Source of the DNA: Arenicola marina | Taxonomy: Eukaryota > Annelida > Polychaeta > Arenicolidae | Direction of reading: 5' to 3' | Assembly: GCA_964019135.1 (NCBI GenBank) | Contig: OZ025253.1 | Span: 7,817,059 to 7,881,058, forward strand | Length of the DNA stretch: 64,000 bases | Shown here: positions 60,101 to 64,000 of the stretch, in pieces | Layout of the letters: each line of letters starts with the position of its first letter | How positions within the stretch are numbered: the stretch's first letter is position 1 | Notes under the pieces: generated by a model | What the model was told of the DNA's origin: nothing | Databases searched by the model: none | What the model saw: only the letters and a program-made list of their open reading frames with translations | Translations under genes and position numbers: made by a program

Positions 60101-61527
60101 GAATGATTACTTCGTCATGTCACGCACAATGGTCTATGGGCGTAATGGCATCTGGTGCAGAAGGGGCGACCACACAAGTATTGCATTGTTTCTATTGGTT
60201 CTCTGAACCCTCACTTTAAGGTAAGAAGTACGTGTCGCCGTGCAATGGAATGTCAGAGGGGCAAGGAGTGAGGGGGCGGTGGTAAAGACTGAGGCACGAT
60301 AGAGGTCGGGGGGGGGGTAAATTCTAGGGTACGGTAGTGGTTCGGGGTGGGCGCACCGCTAACCCTATGCCAGCTGTTATACCAAGGCACGGGGTAGGAA
60401 TATTGTCATATCGACATAGCGACTTTCGATGGAGGATCTATCCAGAAACAGCACCCCTCCCCCCTTCATCCCACTAACTTCCCAACTTCCCCTATGGCAC
60501 AACGCAAAGTTGCCAATTGTAGGTTGATTTCCCATTTCCGTGGAGTATTATGCCCTGAGGGGCATTATGCTCTCTGGGTATTATGCCCTGAGGGGCATTA
60601 TGCTCTCTGGGTATTATGCCCTGAGGGGCATTATGCTCTCTGGGTATTATGCCCTGAGGGGCATTATGCCCTGAGGGGCATTATGCTCTCTGGGTATTAT
60701 GCCCTGAGGGGCATTATGCTCTCTGGGTATTATGCCCTGAGGGGTATTATGTCCTGTGGGGTATTATCCTCTCTGGGGTAATAACAGGATCGGCGCACAC
60801 TTAATCAGCAGCAAGGGATACCGTCTATAAAGCATATACTTCAAACTATATGCACTTCGATTGCCACCAACACGGTCAGCCACGCCACGTCTCTCGATGA
60901 GTAGGTCAATTGTAGACAGGGAAGCACATGGGGAGGGTGAGGGGGGCTGCGGTTGTTGTTGAAACAGAAATCTTGCCGTGAACTCTTTCTAAAATATTAC
61001 ACTTACCTGGCCGAAGTGACATTATTCTCACCCTCAAGTAAACATTGAAGTATTCGTTCTCCCGTGTGAACACATATCTTTGACCCCCTGATGCCCCAAC
61101 CCCCACTCACAGCACCATCCGCCCACATCTCTTTAGAATCCTAACCCCACAGACTTTCGCGGACTCTTCGTTCCTCGGGTACCTCAGCCCGATCTGGGCT
61201 CTGAGATCAGAGCTGGGTACACTCTCCATGGCGACACCCCACCCCCCTCCCCCTACATTCCCACTCCCAAGCCATATCATCTGCCCCGGCCCATCTGCGT
61301 CCTTGGTAACCGGACCCAGCAACGTCGTGTCCGTCTTACATACATCGACTCCATAACAATATATACCATCACATCCTGACAATTTCCCTTCTGGATCTTG
61401 TAAGAGGGTAACGGATACTCACCATACTGACACCTGGGACCCTGGAATCCCGGCGGGCAAGAGCACATCTGGCTGTAGCCGCCCCCGCACATGCCGCCGT
61501 TGAAACACAATCCGCTGTGACACTGAC
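9043..61527 (-). CDS. MEGF6: MEGF6-like multiple-EGF extracellular protein gene, 29 exons, incomplete at both ends
   Basis: Spliced minus-strand gene assembled from exons with EGF cysteine patterns bounded by AG acceptors and GT donors in compatible phase. Reading 5' to 3': one six-cysteine EGF, eight mostly calcium-binding-type EGF modules (several beginning DIDEC, DINEC or DMDEC and carrying the C-x-N-x4-F/Y-x-C-x-C hydroxylation consensus), one cysteine-free linker, then about 24 eight-cysteine modules of the C-P-x-G-x-[FY]-G-x-x-C laminin/MEGF type. About 1449 residues are visible. This order matches the MEGF6 family of secreted EGF proteins; an N-terminal EMI domain would be expected but is not found. 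MEGF10/11 or Draper-like proteins lack the calcium-binding block, which argues against them. No signal peptide, transmembrane segment or stop is seen, so membrane or secreted status is open. Orthology to vertebrate MEGF6 is inferred from architecture only. Confidence 0.85.
9486..9617 (-). CDS. MEGF6: MEGF6-like exon 28: laminin-type EGF module
   Basis: Forty-four codons, phase 1 to 1, acceptor GGTGGCAG, donor GTAAGC. Eight cysteines: (A)[32 protein letters not shown]. One residue longer because of the acidic DDDRIPC loop. Confidence 0.94.
9893..10021 (-). CDS. MEGF6: MEGF6-like exon 27: laminin-type EGF module
   Basis: Forty-three codons, phase 1 to 1, acceptor TTTCGCAG, donor GTGGGT. Eight cysteines: (A)[32 protein letters not shown]. 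Confidence 0.95.
10263..10520 (-). CDS. MEGF6: MEGF6-like exon 26: two laminin-type EGF modules, one extra cysteine
   Basis: Eighty-six codons, phase 1 to 1, acceptor CCATGCAG, donor GTAAGT. Module one is (P)[10 protein letters not shown] to GWSGDNC; module two [10 protein letters not shown] to GWYGPQC. Module two reads DRVTGCCSC, giving nine cysteines. A second GTAAGT lies 46 bases further into the intron (10211-10216) but would change frame. Confidence 0.94.
10521..11909 (-). other. Intron of about 1.4 kb between exons 25 and 26
   Basis: No exon recognised. Contents are the dispersed repeat at 10880-10996 and a ten-base G run near 11487. The remainder is AT-rich. Confidence 0.65.
10880..10996 (+). 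repeat. Dispersed repeat, copy A
   Basis: Matches the reverse complement of 15601-15720. It lies in the intron between exons 25 and 26, next to a short ATATAT run at about 10818. No coding potential seen. Confidence 0.7.
11910..12167 (-). CDS. MEGF6: MEGF6-like exon 25: two laminin-type EGF modules
   Basis: Eighty-six codons (exactly two 129-base modules), phase 1 to 1, acceptor CCATTCAG, donor GTAAGT. Module one is (G)[10 protein letters not shown] to GWIGPRCEE; module two [10 protein letters not shown] to GYTGSNCEL. The exact doubling suggests loss of a phase-1 intron between two single-module exons. Confidence 0.95.
12555..12683 (-). CDS. MEGF6: MEGF6-like exon 24: laminin-type EGF module
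   Basis: Forty-three codons, phase 1 to 1, acceptor CACTGCAG, donor GTATGT. Eight cysteines: (A)[32 protein letters not shown]. His replaces the usual aromatic after the last C-x-C. Confidence 0.95.
12857..12985 (-). CDS. MEGF6: MEGF6-like exon 23: laminin-type EGF module
   Basis: Forty-three codons, phase 1 to 1, donor GTGAGTAC. Eight cysteines: (A)[32 protein letters not shown]. Confidence 0.95.
13460..13588 (-). CDS. MEGF6: MEGF6-like exon 22: laminin-type EGF module
   Basis: Forty-three codons, phase 1 to 1, acceptor CCATCATAG, donor GTGAGA. Eight cysteines: [32 protein letters not shown]. Confidence 0.95.
13854..13982 (-). CDS. MEGF6: MEGF6-like exon 21: laminin-type EGF module
   Basis: Forty-three codons, phase 1 to 1, donor GTGAGT. 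Eight cysteines: (D)[32 protein letters not shown]. Confidence 0.95.
14190..14318 (-). CDS. MEGF6: MEGF6-like exon 20: laminin-type EGF module
   Basis: Forty-three codons, phase 1 to 1. Eight cysteines: (A)[32 protein letters not shown]. The donor consistent with phase is GTTCGT, a poor match at +3 and +4 although GT and +5 G are present. Confidence 0.92.
14730..14820 (-). CDS. MEGF6: MEGF6-like exon 19: second part of a split laminin-type EGF module
   Basis: Phase 0 to phase 1, 91 bases. The acceptor is AATCAACAG and the donor GTGAGG. It encodes [19 protein letters not shown] and GWMGLRCEE, which completes the module begun at the end of exon 18. Too short and lacking a start codon, it is easily missed by simple open-frame scans. 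Confidence 0.92.
15180..15475 (-). CDS. MEGF6: MEGF6-like exon 18: about 2.3 laminin-type EGF modules
   Basis: Phase 1 to phase 0, 296 bases, acceptor TTTAAACAG, donor GTGAGC. Two full modules ((G)[10 protein letters not shown] to GWRGMSC, and [10 protein letters not shown] to GWLGKGC) and the start of a third ([12 protein letters not shown]). Notably GC-rich compared with neighbours. Confidence 0.94.
15601..15720 (-). repeat. Dispersed repeat, copy B (inverted relative to 10.9 kb)
   Basis: The reverse complement matches 10880-10996 over about 110 bases with roughly 80 percent identity by eye, including the shared core GGCCGCAGGACGGTT and CACGATTTTAG. Probably a short interspersed or MITE-like element; its true ends are not clear. 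Confidence 0.7.
15863..16275 (-). repeat. 52-bp minisatellite of exon end plus splice donor, 8 copies
   Basis: Units contain the exon 17 end ([12 protein letters not shown]) with donor GTAAGTCTATG. Donor positions precede 16240, 16188, 16136, 16084, 16032, 15980, 15928 and 15876, exactly 52 bp apart. The copy at 15928 has lost GT and the outermost reads GTAGGT. Copies nearest the exon are almost identical and the far end is more diverged. Since 52 is not a multiple of three, distal donors would disrupt the protein. Confidence 0.95.
16240..16368 (-). CDS. MEGF6: MEGF6-like exon 17: laminin-type EGF module, 3' end seeds a 52-bp array
   Basis: Forty-three codons, phase 1 to 1, acceptor CACTTACAG, donor GTAAGTCT. 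Eight cysteines: (A)[32 protein letters not shown]. The final codons and donor are repeated downstream in 52-bp units. Read-through past this donor meets TGA within the first repeat, so this donor must be used for a full-length protein. Confidence 0.94.
16956..17084 (-). CDS. MEGF6: MEGF6-like exon 16: laminin-type EGF module
   Basis: Forty-three codons, phase 1 to 1, donor GTACGT (weaker than consensus). Eight cysteines: (A)[32 protein letters not shown]. Confidence 0.94.
17332..17460 (-). CDS. MEGF6: MEGF6-like exon 15: laminin-type EGF module
   Basis: Forty-three codons, phase 1 to 1, donor GTAAGT. Eight cysteines: (D)[33 protein letters not shown]. Confidence 0.95.
17769..17894 (-). CDS. 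MEGF6: MEGF6-like exon 14: laminin-type EGF module
   Basis: Forty-two codons, phase 1 to 1, donor GTGGGT. Eight cysteines: (A)[33 protein letters not shown]. One codon shorter than the 43-codon standard because the loop before the fifth cysteine is shorter (SGSVC). Confidence 0.95.
18202..18388 (-). CDS. MEGF6: MEGF6-like exon 13: end of one and one full laminin-type EGF module
   Basis: Phase 0 to phase 1, 187 bases. The acceptor is TTTCTTGTAG and the donor GTAAGG. It starts [15 protein letters not shown], completing the module begun in exon 12, then encodes [10 protein letters not shown] to GWMGETCDR. In the second module the usual C-x-C near the end is spaced CLNDC. Confidence 0.93.
18694..19811 (-). 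repeat. 53-bp minisatellite of exon end plus splice donor, 21 copies
   Basis: Each unit carries the exon 12 end ([17 protein letters not shown]) followed at once by GTGAGAACG, so donor and coding sequence overlap. Donor-adjacent bases lie at 18699 plus multiples of 53 up to 19759; several intermediate positions checked fit exactly, so no length change is evident. Most copies differ by zero to three bases, which points to recent homogenisation. Read-through past the first donor shifts frame and meets TGA at the second donor. The array fills most of the intron between exons 12 and 13. Confidence 0.95.
19759..20091 (-). CDS. MEGF6: MEGF6-like exon 12: about 2.5 laminin-type EGF modules, 3' end seeds a 53-bp array
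   Basis: One hundred and eleven codons, phase 0 to phase 0, acceptor TACGTTTCAG. It completes the module begun in exon 11 (FFGVGC, CENGGSC), carries one full module ([10 protein letters not shown] to APGLFGPAC) and begins another ([10 protein letters not shown], ending GKGCDPK). The donor at 19758 is GTGAGA. It is the first of 21 equivalent donors spaced 53 bp. Only this one joins in frame to exon 13 (CDPK followed by DGTCKC). Confidence 0.93.
20465..20607 (-). CDS. MEGF6: MEGF6-like exon 11: first laminin-type EGF module
   Basis: Phase 1 to phase 0, 143 bases. The acceptor is TTTCCCAG and the donor GTGAGC. It encodes (E)[17 protein letters not shown] and KAGWQGLLC, then the start of the next module (CPE). 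The phase-0 intron splits that second module, unlike most introns of the gene. Confidence 0.93.
22865..22896. promoter_or_regulatory. Three TGACGTCA (CRE) palindromes at 12-bp spacing
   Basis: Perfect TGACGTCA octamers occur at 22865-22872, 22877-22884 and 22889-22896, each 12 bp apart, so they fall on about the same helix face. This is the consensus site for CREB/ATF bZIP dimers. It lies in an intron of the EGF gene; an enhancer role is inferred. Confidence 0.6.
24244..24575. mobile_element. PIF/Harbinger-type MITE, 332 bp, with perfect 18-bp TIRs and TAA target-site duplication
   Basis: The left end TGCCCTGCTCACATAGAC is matched 18 of 18 by the reverse complement of the right end. Both sides are flanked by TAA (24241-24243 and 24576-24578), the three-base duplication typical of PIF/Harbinger elements. 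The interior has no open frame of note and is packed with CTCGGCCGAG-type palindromes that could form nested hairpins. A non-autonomous element mobilised in trans is the natural reading. Identical TIRs suggest modest age. Confidence 0.85.
25690..25806 (-). CDS. MEGF6: MEGF6-like exon 10: cysteine-free proline-rich linker
   Basis: Thirty-nine codons, phase 1 to 1. The acceptor is CATGTCAG and the donor GTAGGT. It has no cysteine and is rich in Pro, Glu and Arg (for example [13 protein letters not shown]). Position and phase place it exactly between the calcium-binding EGF block and the laminin-type block, so it probably acts as a hinge. Phase-1 symmetry means it could be skipped without a frameshift. 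Confidence 0.8.
26815..26905 (-). mobile_element. Possible tRNA-derived SINE remnant (B-box-like)
   Basis: On the minus strand GGTTCGAACCCC resembles a pol III B box and lies about 60 bases after a GGTCATTGTCGAATGCG segment that is a poor A-box match. Flanking sequence TAGGGAGCGC also occurs beside the 57.6-kb SINE. The tRNA-like fold is imperfect, so this is tentative. Confidence 0.35.
27016..27141 (-). CDS. MEGF6: MEGF6-like exon 9: last calcium-binding EGF module
   Basis: Forty-two codons, phase 1 to 1. The acceptor is TTTTCAACAG and the donor GTAAGTCGG. It starts (D)INEC, with six cysteines, [18 protein letters not shown] and [11 protein letters not shown]. It closes the calcium-binding block. 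Confidence 0.95.
27142..29353 (-). other. Intron of about 2.2 kb, nothing recognised
   Basis: AT-rich, with short ATATAT stretches. No EGF pattern, tandem array or RNA gene seen. Confidence 0.6.
29354..29476 (-). CDS. MEGF6: MEGF6-like exon 8: calcium-binding EGF with eight cysteines
   Basis: Forty-one codons, phase 1 to 1. The acceptor is TTGTAAAG and the donor GTTTGTCT, a weak donor at positions +3 and +4. It starts (D)MDEC and has [12 protein letters not shown]. Two additional cysteines (NECCDQ and GCHC) raise the count to eight, which may form an extra disulfide. Confidence 0.9.
29477..31006 (-). other. Intron of about 1.5 kb, nothing recognised
   Basis: Two motifs near 30195-30250 contain TTGCTATAGCAGA-like short palindromic sequence. 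No coding exon or RNA gene identified. Confidence 0.6.
31007..31144 (-). CDS. MEGF6: MEGF6-like exon 7: EGF module with extended N-terminal linker
   Basis: Forty-six codons, phase 1 to 1. The acceptor is TTGCCACAG and the donor GTAAGG. A short (G)IEMEVIDSC lead precedes a six-cysteine module with TNNGGC and [11 protein letters not shown]. The loop [12 protein letters not shown] lacks the Asn and aromatic of the hydroxylation consensus. Confidence 0.92.
31798..31920 (-). CDS. MEGF6: MEGF6-like exon 6: calcium-binding EGF module
   Basis: Forty-one codons, phase 1 to 1, donor GTGAGT. It starts (D)IDEC, with six cysteines, NGGC, and the textbook [12 protein letters not shown] hydroxylation and calcium consensus. 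This is the most canonical calcium-binding EGF in the gene. Confidence 0.95.
32040..32700 (-). repeat. 54-bp minisatellite of exon end plus splice donor, 12 copies, in frame
   Basis: The unit carries the exon 5 end ([11 protein letters not shown]), the donor GTGAGTAC and following bases. Donor-equivalent positions precede 32674, 32620, 32566, 32512, 32458, 32404, 32350, 32296, 32242, 32188, 32134 and 32082, spaced 54 bp except the last, which is 52. The copy at 32188 has lost GT and the one at 32458 reads GTGACT. Because 54 is a multiple of three, read-through gives an 18-residue repeat, [18 protein letters not shown], until a TAG near 32391. Up to five extra repeats could be encoded if distal donors are used. 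Confidence 0.92.
32674..32796 (-). CDS. MEGF6: MEGF6-like exon 5: EGF module whose 3' end seeds a 54-bp array
   Basis: Forty-one codons, phase 1 to 1. The acceptor is GCTACAG and the donor GTGAGTAC. It starts (D)LDPC, has six cysteines and ends [13 protein letters not shown]. The usual aromatic in the hydroxylation loop is replaced (YGGRPVC). The last codons and the donor are repeated downstream in 54-bp units, so the true exon end is uncertain: the donor before 32674 is the first of several usable ones. Confidence 0.9.
32949..33110. repeat. AT-rich 22-bp tandem repeat (TTA-rich)
   Basis: About six degenerate copies of a unit of the form GGCTTACTTATTATTATTTT lie in the intron between exons 4 and 5. 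Ordinary AT-rich low-complexity repeat. Confidence 0.8.
33246..33371 (-). CDS. MEGF6: MEGF6-like exon 4: EGF module, divergent calcium site
   Basis: Forty-two codons, phase 1 to 1. The acceptor is ATTCTGCAG and the donor GTAAAG. Six cysteines with spacing of the calcium-binding EGF block, but it begins (A)VGGC rather than D-x-D-E-C and has one extra residue in the [13 protein letters not shown] loop. Calcium binding may be weakened. Confidence 0.9.
33372..37106 (-). other. Intron of about 3.7 kb with a promoter-like segment
   Basis: No coding exon recognised. It holds a CRE/TATA/CCAAT cluster near 36484-36560, a short TTTA microsatellite near 34256-34275 and a CA run near 35287. A plus-strand open frame of 120 codons at 34752-35114 has no family I can name. 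Confidence 0.55.
36484..36600 (+). promoter_or_regulatory. CRE/TATA/CCAAT promoter-like segment in an intron
   Basis: GATTGGCTG (36484), TGACGTCA (36514-36521), ATATATAT (about 36526) and GCCAATGACA (36550) sit upstream of an ATG at 36598 that opens only 16 codons. It resembles a core promoter on the plus strand. Its product, if any, is unknown. Confidence 0.35.
37107..37229 (-). CDS. MEGF6: MEGF6-like exon 3: calcium-binding EGF module
   Basis: Forty-one codons, phase 1 to 1, donor GTAAGT. It starts (D)IDEC, has six cysteines, the NGGC turn and the [12 protein letters not shown] hydroxylation consensus. Canonical calcium-binding EGF of the same length as its neighbours, consistent with module duplication. 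Confidence 0.94.
37230..39699 (-). other. Intron of about 2.5 kb, nothing recognised
   Basis: AT-rich sequence without an EGF pattern, long repeat or RNA gene that I can identify. A minus-strand open frame at 38440-38697 has no recognisable domain and no clear splice sites. Confidence 0.6.
39700..39822 (-). CDS. MEGF6: MEGF6-like exon 2: calcium-binding EGF module with an extra cysteine
   Basis: Forty-one codons, phase 1 to 1, with a TTTAG acceptor and GTATGG donor. It starts (D)INEC and has the [11 protein letters not shown] calcium-binding/hydroxylation consensus, then a [11 protein letters not shown] end. The segment reads DCCNT where one cysteine is usual, giving seven cysteines, so one is unpaired or pairs between modules. 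Confidence 0.92.
42893..46588. repeat. Region with long poly(C) tracts
   Basis: C runs of 16 to 18 bases occur at 42893-42908, 45322-45338 and 46570-46587. The segment 45000-46200 is C-rich and GC-rich overall, without a recognisable gene. Confidence 0.8.
43042..43105. repeat. Two 32-bp tandem copies each with a CRE octamer
   Basis: TGACGTCACAGAGGGACCAT occurs at 43042 and again at 43074, followed in both by TCCCCAGACC. Each copy carries a perfect CRE palindrome. Confidence 0.9.
51331..51442 (+). mobile_element. tRNA-derived SINE
   Basis: The plus strand carries a pol III A-box-like TGGTGTAGCGGTTAGCGC and, at tRNA spacing, a B-box-like GGTCCTGGGTTCGGGCAC. A short non-tRNA body follows (TTTCATGCACATAAAATACA). 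The D-arm, anticodon-like and T-arm order is visible, but the acceptor stem is imperfect, so this is a SINE head and not a functional tRNA gene. Confidence 0.65.
53395..53775. repeat. 35-bp minisatellite (GCGCCACCACAGTGCATGGA core)
   Basis: About 11 copies of a 35-base unit such as GCGCCACCACAGTGCATGGA followed by GATTGCTACCATACA. Several long overlapping open frames on the plus strand are repeat translation only. Confidence 0.92.
55480..55645. mobile_element. LINE scraps in opposite orientation
   Basis: The minus strand encodes [12 protein letters not shown], the endonuclease motif of LINEs (G-D-F-N-A). The adjacent plus strand encodes [12 protein letters not shown], like the reverse-transcriptase motif A (K-A-F-D-x-V-x-H). 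Both are short and isolated, so this looks like rearranged debris; chance is possible. Confidence 0.4.
57590..57860 (-). mobile_element. tRNA-derived SINE (minus strand)
   Basis: On the minus strand GTCGCGGGTTCGAATCCCAC is a strong B box and T arm, preceded by GTAAACGGTTGGAAGATATC as a decayed A-box/D-arm. Sequence further upstream (57720-57860) may belong to the same or an adjoining element. No functional tRNA cloverleaf. Confidence 0.6.
58035..58215. repeat. C-rich CCCCGCCACCCC low-complexity tandem repeat
   Basis: Many variants of CCCCGCCACCCC with CATTCCGG or TCCCACA insertions. Plus-strand open frames over it are compositional. Confidence 0.9.
58370..59465. repeat. 25/26-bp minisatellite (CAGTGCCATCAGTGGCATA core)
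   Basis: More than 40 copies of a unit close to ATCAGTGGCATACAGTCACA plus GTGCC. The left half mostly has the 25-base CAGTCACAGTG form and the right half the 26-base CAGTCAACAGTG form, with a higher-order block repeated near 58990-59280. All open frames here are repeat translation. Confidence 0.95.
59468..59640. repeat. 35-bp tandem repeat, five units, CRE in the first two
   Basis: Units with TGACGTCACGGGGACAATAA followed by ATACCATAGTAAC recur at 59487, 59522, 59557, 59592 and 59627. The CRE octamer is intact in the first two and mutated in the others. Confidence 0.88.
60547..60780. repeat. 33-bp minisatellite with internal hairpin
   Basis: About seven units of ATTATGCCCTGAGGGGCATT followed by ATGCTCTCTGGGT. 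TGCCC and GGGCA in each unit can pair across a four-base loop. The last copies are diverged. Confidence 0.92.
61423..61527 (-). CDS. MEGF6: MEGF6-like exon 1 of those seen: six-cysteine EGF module
   Basis: Thirty-five codons, phase 1 to phase 1. The acceptor is TTTCCAG and the donor GTGAGTAT. The exon encodes one compact EGF module with six cysteines, the NGGMC turn and the GFQGPRC end, and no calcium-binding D-x-D/N-E start. It lies 21.6 kb upstream of the next recognised exon, so its membership rests on strand, phase and module type. Exons for the signal peptide and any EMI domain must lie further right or outside the window. Confidence 0.8.
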
Positions 61528-61605
61528 CTGGAAATAGAGAAGAGGGGAGAGCTATTAGTAAACGGCGAACATACATAACGTAGGGAGACTGGGCGGGGGG
61601 GGGGG

Positions 61606-61675
61606 CGTCACCCCATGGTCAGGTGGTAAGCAGATTGAGCTGCAGATCATGGGTCATGGGTTCGCGCCCTGTGGT
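61606..61675 (+). mobile_element. tRNA-derived SINE head
   Basis: The A-box-like TGGTCAGGTGGTAAGC and B-box-like CATGGGTTCGCGCCCTGTG lie at tRNA spacing on the plus strand, just after an 11-base G run. No matching acceptor stem was found, so a SINE head is more likely than a tRNA gene. Confidence 0.55.
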
Positions 61676-63580
61676 ATGTTTCTTTATATTTCCTTTATAT
61701 TTATGTAAGCCTTTATGCGCACAGAACTGGACTGAAACACCAAAATGTTTGCATTTCAATCATATAACGCAGCCACCACTCTCGGGAAAAAAATTCCATG
61801 CTCAAGTCCAGTTATTTTCCTAAATGAGAGCCATTGGCAATCAAATCTGAGAGAATCCGGCAATATGATCTGATTGGTGTCGGCAATAACCAGAACATAT
61901 CTGCGAGACACCGACAATAACATCTGAGTGCGTTGGGCAATAACATTAAGATGGCCGAATGGATTAAGATCATACGACAATTATATTATAAGGATAGGAG
62001 ACACGAGGCGAAGTACGGCGATAACTTCATTGGCGCCATGGGTCTTTTTTATTACTTCGTCTGTCCGCATCGCCTCACAAGGCAATCCATGTAACCAATG
62101 GCAACACGGCAAAGCATTACATTTGTGCGTTTAACGTCATAGAATATGTCTGTGATATTGTCTTTGATGCGGACCATAAGATGGCAGGTGCGATGGTCTA
62201 TGGTGTTTGTGATATGGCGTCATCCAGACCATGAGATGGACTCTGAGATGGGGAGGCTACTGTGTGATGGTCTATATGTGGTAACGTTCAGCTATGAAAT
62301 GGCTTATAATGATAGGGTGTAAAGCACCGATAATGCATCAATAATAATGATAATGTATCAATGAATCGTGGGATAGCGTAAGAATCGTCAATAAATACAC
62401 CTCATATGGCGTCAATGATGTTAGATATGATACGCTCTATGCGGGGCGGGACCCCAGTATTTGAGCCGTATCGTCACTCTGTGGACCGACTGTGTAGGGC
62501 TCCTGGCTTTGCTATTGTAACATCTGTAACGCCACACACAGATCTTGGCACCGTCAAGTTGATGTGTAAATGTGAGTAACTGAAGGATCCTGACAAATCC
62601 AAGTGCCTCAAGCTCCCCGCCCCGCCCCTCCACCCCCACCCCCACATACCCAAACACAACCTGCTTGTCTACCCACAGGAACGGAGTGACCTGTCAGACA
62701 ACAAGACGACGTCTCACATACGGGTTCTTTATTAACGTCATGTTGACCGTCGTGTCGGTGCTAACAGCGAACACACCGTCGCCATGTTGACCCAGGCAGG
62801 GGACCCAGGTCTCTAGGGTCGGGTCGGGAGGTGGGGGTGGCCAGGCAGGGAACCAGGTCTCCCGTGTGACAGTCGTACCCAGCTGAATCGTAAATTTAAT
62901 ATGATACAGGCTGCTAAACCGGAGTAGACGGAGTAGAAAGCTGTTGTTTCAGCGCCGCGTAGCTAGGTTCGCATGAACAGAATGGTTACAAACAGCCTGT
63001 GGTGTAGACTGTACATCAGGCTGCGAATACACTGCGATCCTATGACGGTAGCGAGGAGGAGGCTAGACGGCCAAAACTGACTAAACAGCGCGACACACAC
63101 TATGCAAAGGAAATGAAGCGAGTGTTGTTTCAGGCCAGTCTGGAGCACACGAGGGCTAAGTTAGTCCAAGTAACCACGGGGGAAAATGAACGATTTGGAT
63201 GAAATATGTCCCAGATTAGATCGCACAGACTGAGTTTCGAACCAGCGATCACTCGGCCAGGGAGAGAAATGATCATGTTCAGGATAAGGAACCCCGCTTG
63301 CCAATACGATCTATGAGTGACGAAGCGTAACTGCCTCCACGAATAACGGCCAAACATGTAAAAAATAATCACAATCCTCACAATTTGTGACAAGAGAAAA
63401 AAATCAAGAGGCGTGGTAGTTCCGAAGAAGAACTCCACATCCAAAAAATAATCACACTTTTCACAACACGAGAAGAAATCAAGAGTAGGCGAGGTATAGT
63501 CCAGACGAAACGAACGATTTTCGGAACTTTCACTAAATAATAACTTCGGGCAAACACTTAAAGCCACTTTAAAAGATAAT

Positions 63581-63842
63581 AAAGTGAACGCCGCGGCATG
63601 AAGGTCAAGCAAATGGTAATCGCAAAGTGAACGCCGCGGCATGAAGGTCAAGCAAATGGTAATCTCAAAGTGAACGCCGCGGCATGAAGGTCAAGCAAAT
63701 GGTAATCTCAAAGTGAACGCCGCGGCATGAAGGTCAAGCAAATGGTAATCTCAAAGTGAACGCCGCGGCATGAAGGTCAAGCAAATGGTAATCTCAAAGT
63801 GAACGCCGCGGCATGAAGGTCAAGCAAATGGTAATCTCAAAG
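63581..63842. repeat. 43-bp tandem repeat, six near-identical copies
   Basis: Units beginning AAAGTGAACGCCGCGGCATG start at 63581, 63624, 63667, 63710, 63753 and 63796. The first differs slightly (CGC for CTC) and the rest are essentially identical, implying recent expansion. Confidence 0.97.
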
Positions 63843-64000
63843 CGAAAGGAAACATGCAACCTTTGAAAAGGCTCTCCAGGGCAACAGACGTGTCGCTGAC
63901 CCCCATGATAGCAGACTACACGTCAGTTCTCCATAACCTTGGCACCCAGATAACAACAAATCGATATTTGTTCACGTGATGATGATGAGCTCCGCAGCGA

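Larger units (their letters stand above)
39823..61422 (-). other. Large 21.6-kb intron, repeat-rich, no coding exon recognised
   Basis: I found no EGF-type cysteine pattern or convincing spliced exon here on either strand. It contains a 32-bp CRE tandem (43.04 kb), long poly(C) and poly(G) tracts, SINE heads (51.3, 57.6 kb), LINE scraps (55.5 kb) and minisatellites at 53.4, 58.0, 58.4, 59.5 and 60.5 kb. Open frames of 100 to 230 codons at 53.3, 56.4 and 58.3 kb are either translated tandem repeats or have no recognisable family. A missed divergent exon cannot be excluded. Confidence 0.6.
61528..64000. other. Right flank, upstream intron of the EGF gene, no exon recognised
   Basis: No EMI, signal-peptide or EGF exon could be recognised on the minus strand. 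Contents are the SINE head at 61.6 kb, a 50-base imperfect direct duplication (63359-63413 and 63442-63490) and the 43-bp array at 63.6 kb. A 173-codon minus-strand open frame at 63130-63651 spans these repeats and has no recognised domain. Confidence 0.6.

Noticed and set aside
63235-63310. B-box-like GGTTCGAAACT with an A-box-like TGGCAAGCGGG on the minus strand
   Set aside because: Spacing is roughly right, but no tRNA-like fold was found; left as an unproven SINE trace.
63130-63651. Minus-strand 173-codon open frame
   Set aside because: It spans an internal direct duplication and part of the 43-bp array, with no signal peptide, EMI or EGF pattern.

Overview
The window looks like an invertebrate animal genome. 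It has AT-rich non-coding DNA, short GC-rich exons with GT-AG splice signals, many minisatellites, tRNA-derived SINE heads and small DNA-transposon remnants. A marine invertebrate, perhaps a mollusc or other lophotrochozoan, is plausible, but the sequence alone does not fix the phylum. No prokaryotic gene organisation, rRNA or CRISPR array is visible.

One gene dominates. On the minus strand I can read 29 exons between 61527 and 9043, about 4347 coding bases or 1449 residues, of a multiple-EGF extracellular protein with MEGF6-like architecture. In transcription order it has one plain six-cysteine EGF module (61.4 kb), eight mostly calcium-binding-type EGF modules (39.8 to 27.0 kb), a cysteine-free proline-rich linker exon (25.7 kb), and about 24 eight-cysteine laminin/MEGF-type EGF modules (20.6 to 9.0 kb). 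Nearly all introns are phase 1. Three are phase 0 and cut through modules. Both ends are missing: the first exon seen has an acceptor but no start or signal peptide, and the last has a good donor, so coding continues beyond 9042 or outside the window.

The most unusual structure is a set of three tandem arrays inside this gene: 15.86-16.27 kb (52-bp units), 18.69-19.81 kb (53-bp units) and 32.04-32.70 kb (54-bp units). Each starts at the 3' end of an EGF exon, and each unit holds that exon's last codons plus a splice donor and the first intron bases. The exons are therefore followed by 8, 21 and 12 donor positions. In the 52- and 53-bp arrays only the exon-proximal donor keeps the reading frame. 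In the 54-bp array the unit is 18 codons, so several distal donors would add an 18-residue, one-cysteine repeat in frame.

The rest is intronic or flanking DNA. The left flank (1-9042) has a foldback element, a 20-bp minisatellite joined to a LINE fragment, and CRE/CCAAT promoter-like clusters. The 5-kb intron at 20.6-25.7 kb has three CRE palindromes at 12-bp spacing and an intact-ended PIF/Harbinger-type MITE. The 21.6-kb intron at 39.8-61.4 kb holds several minisatellites, long poly(C)/poly(G) tracts, SINE heads and LINE scraps. The right end (61.5-64 kb) has one SINE head and a 43-bp tandem array. No second protein-coding gene could be supported.
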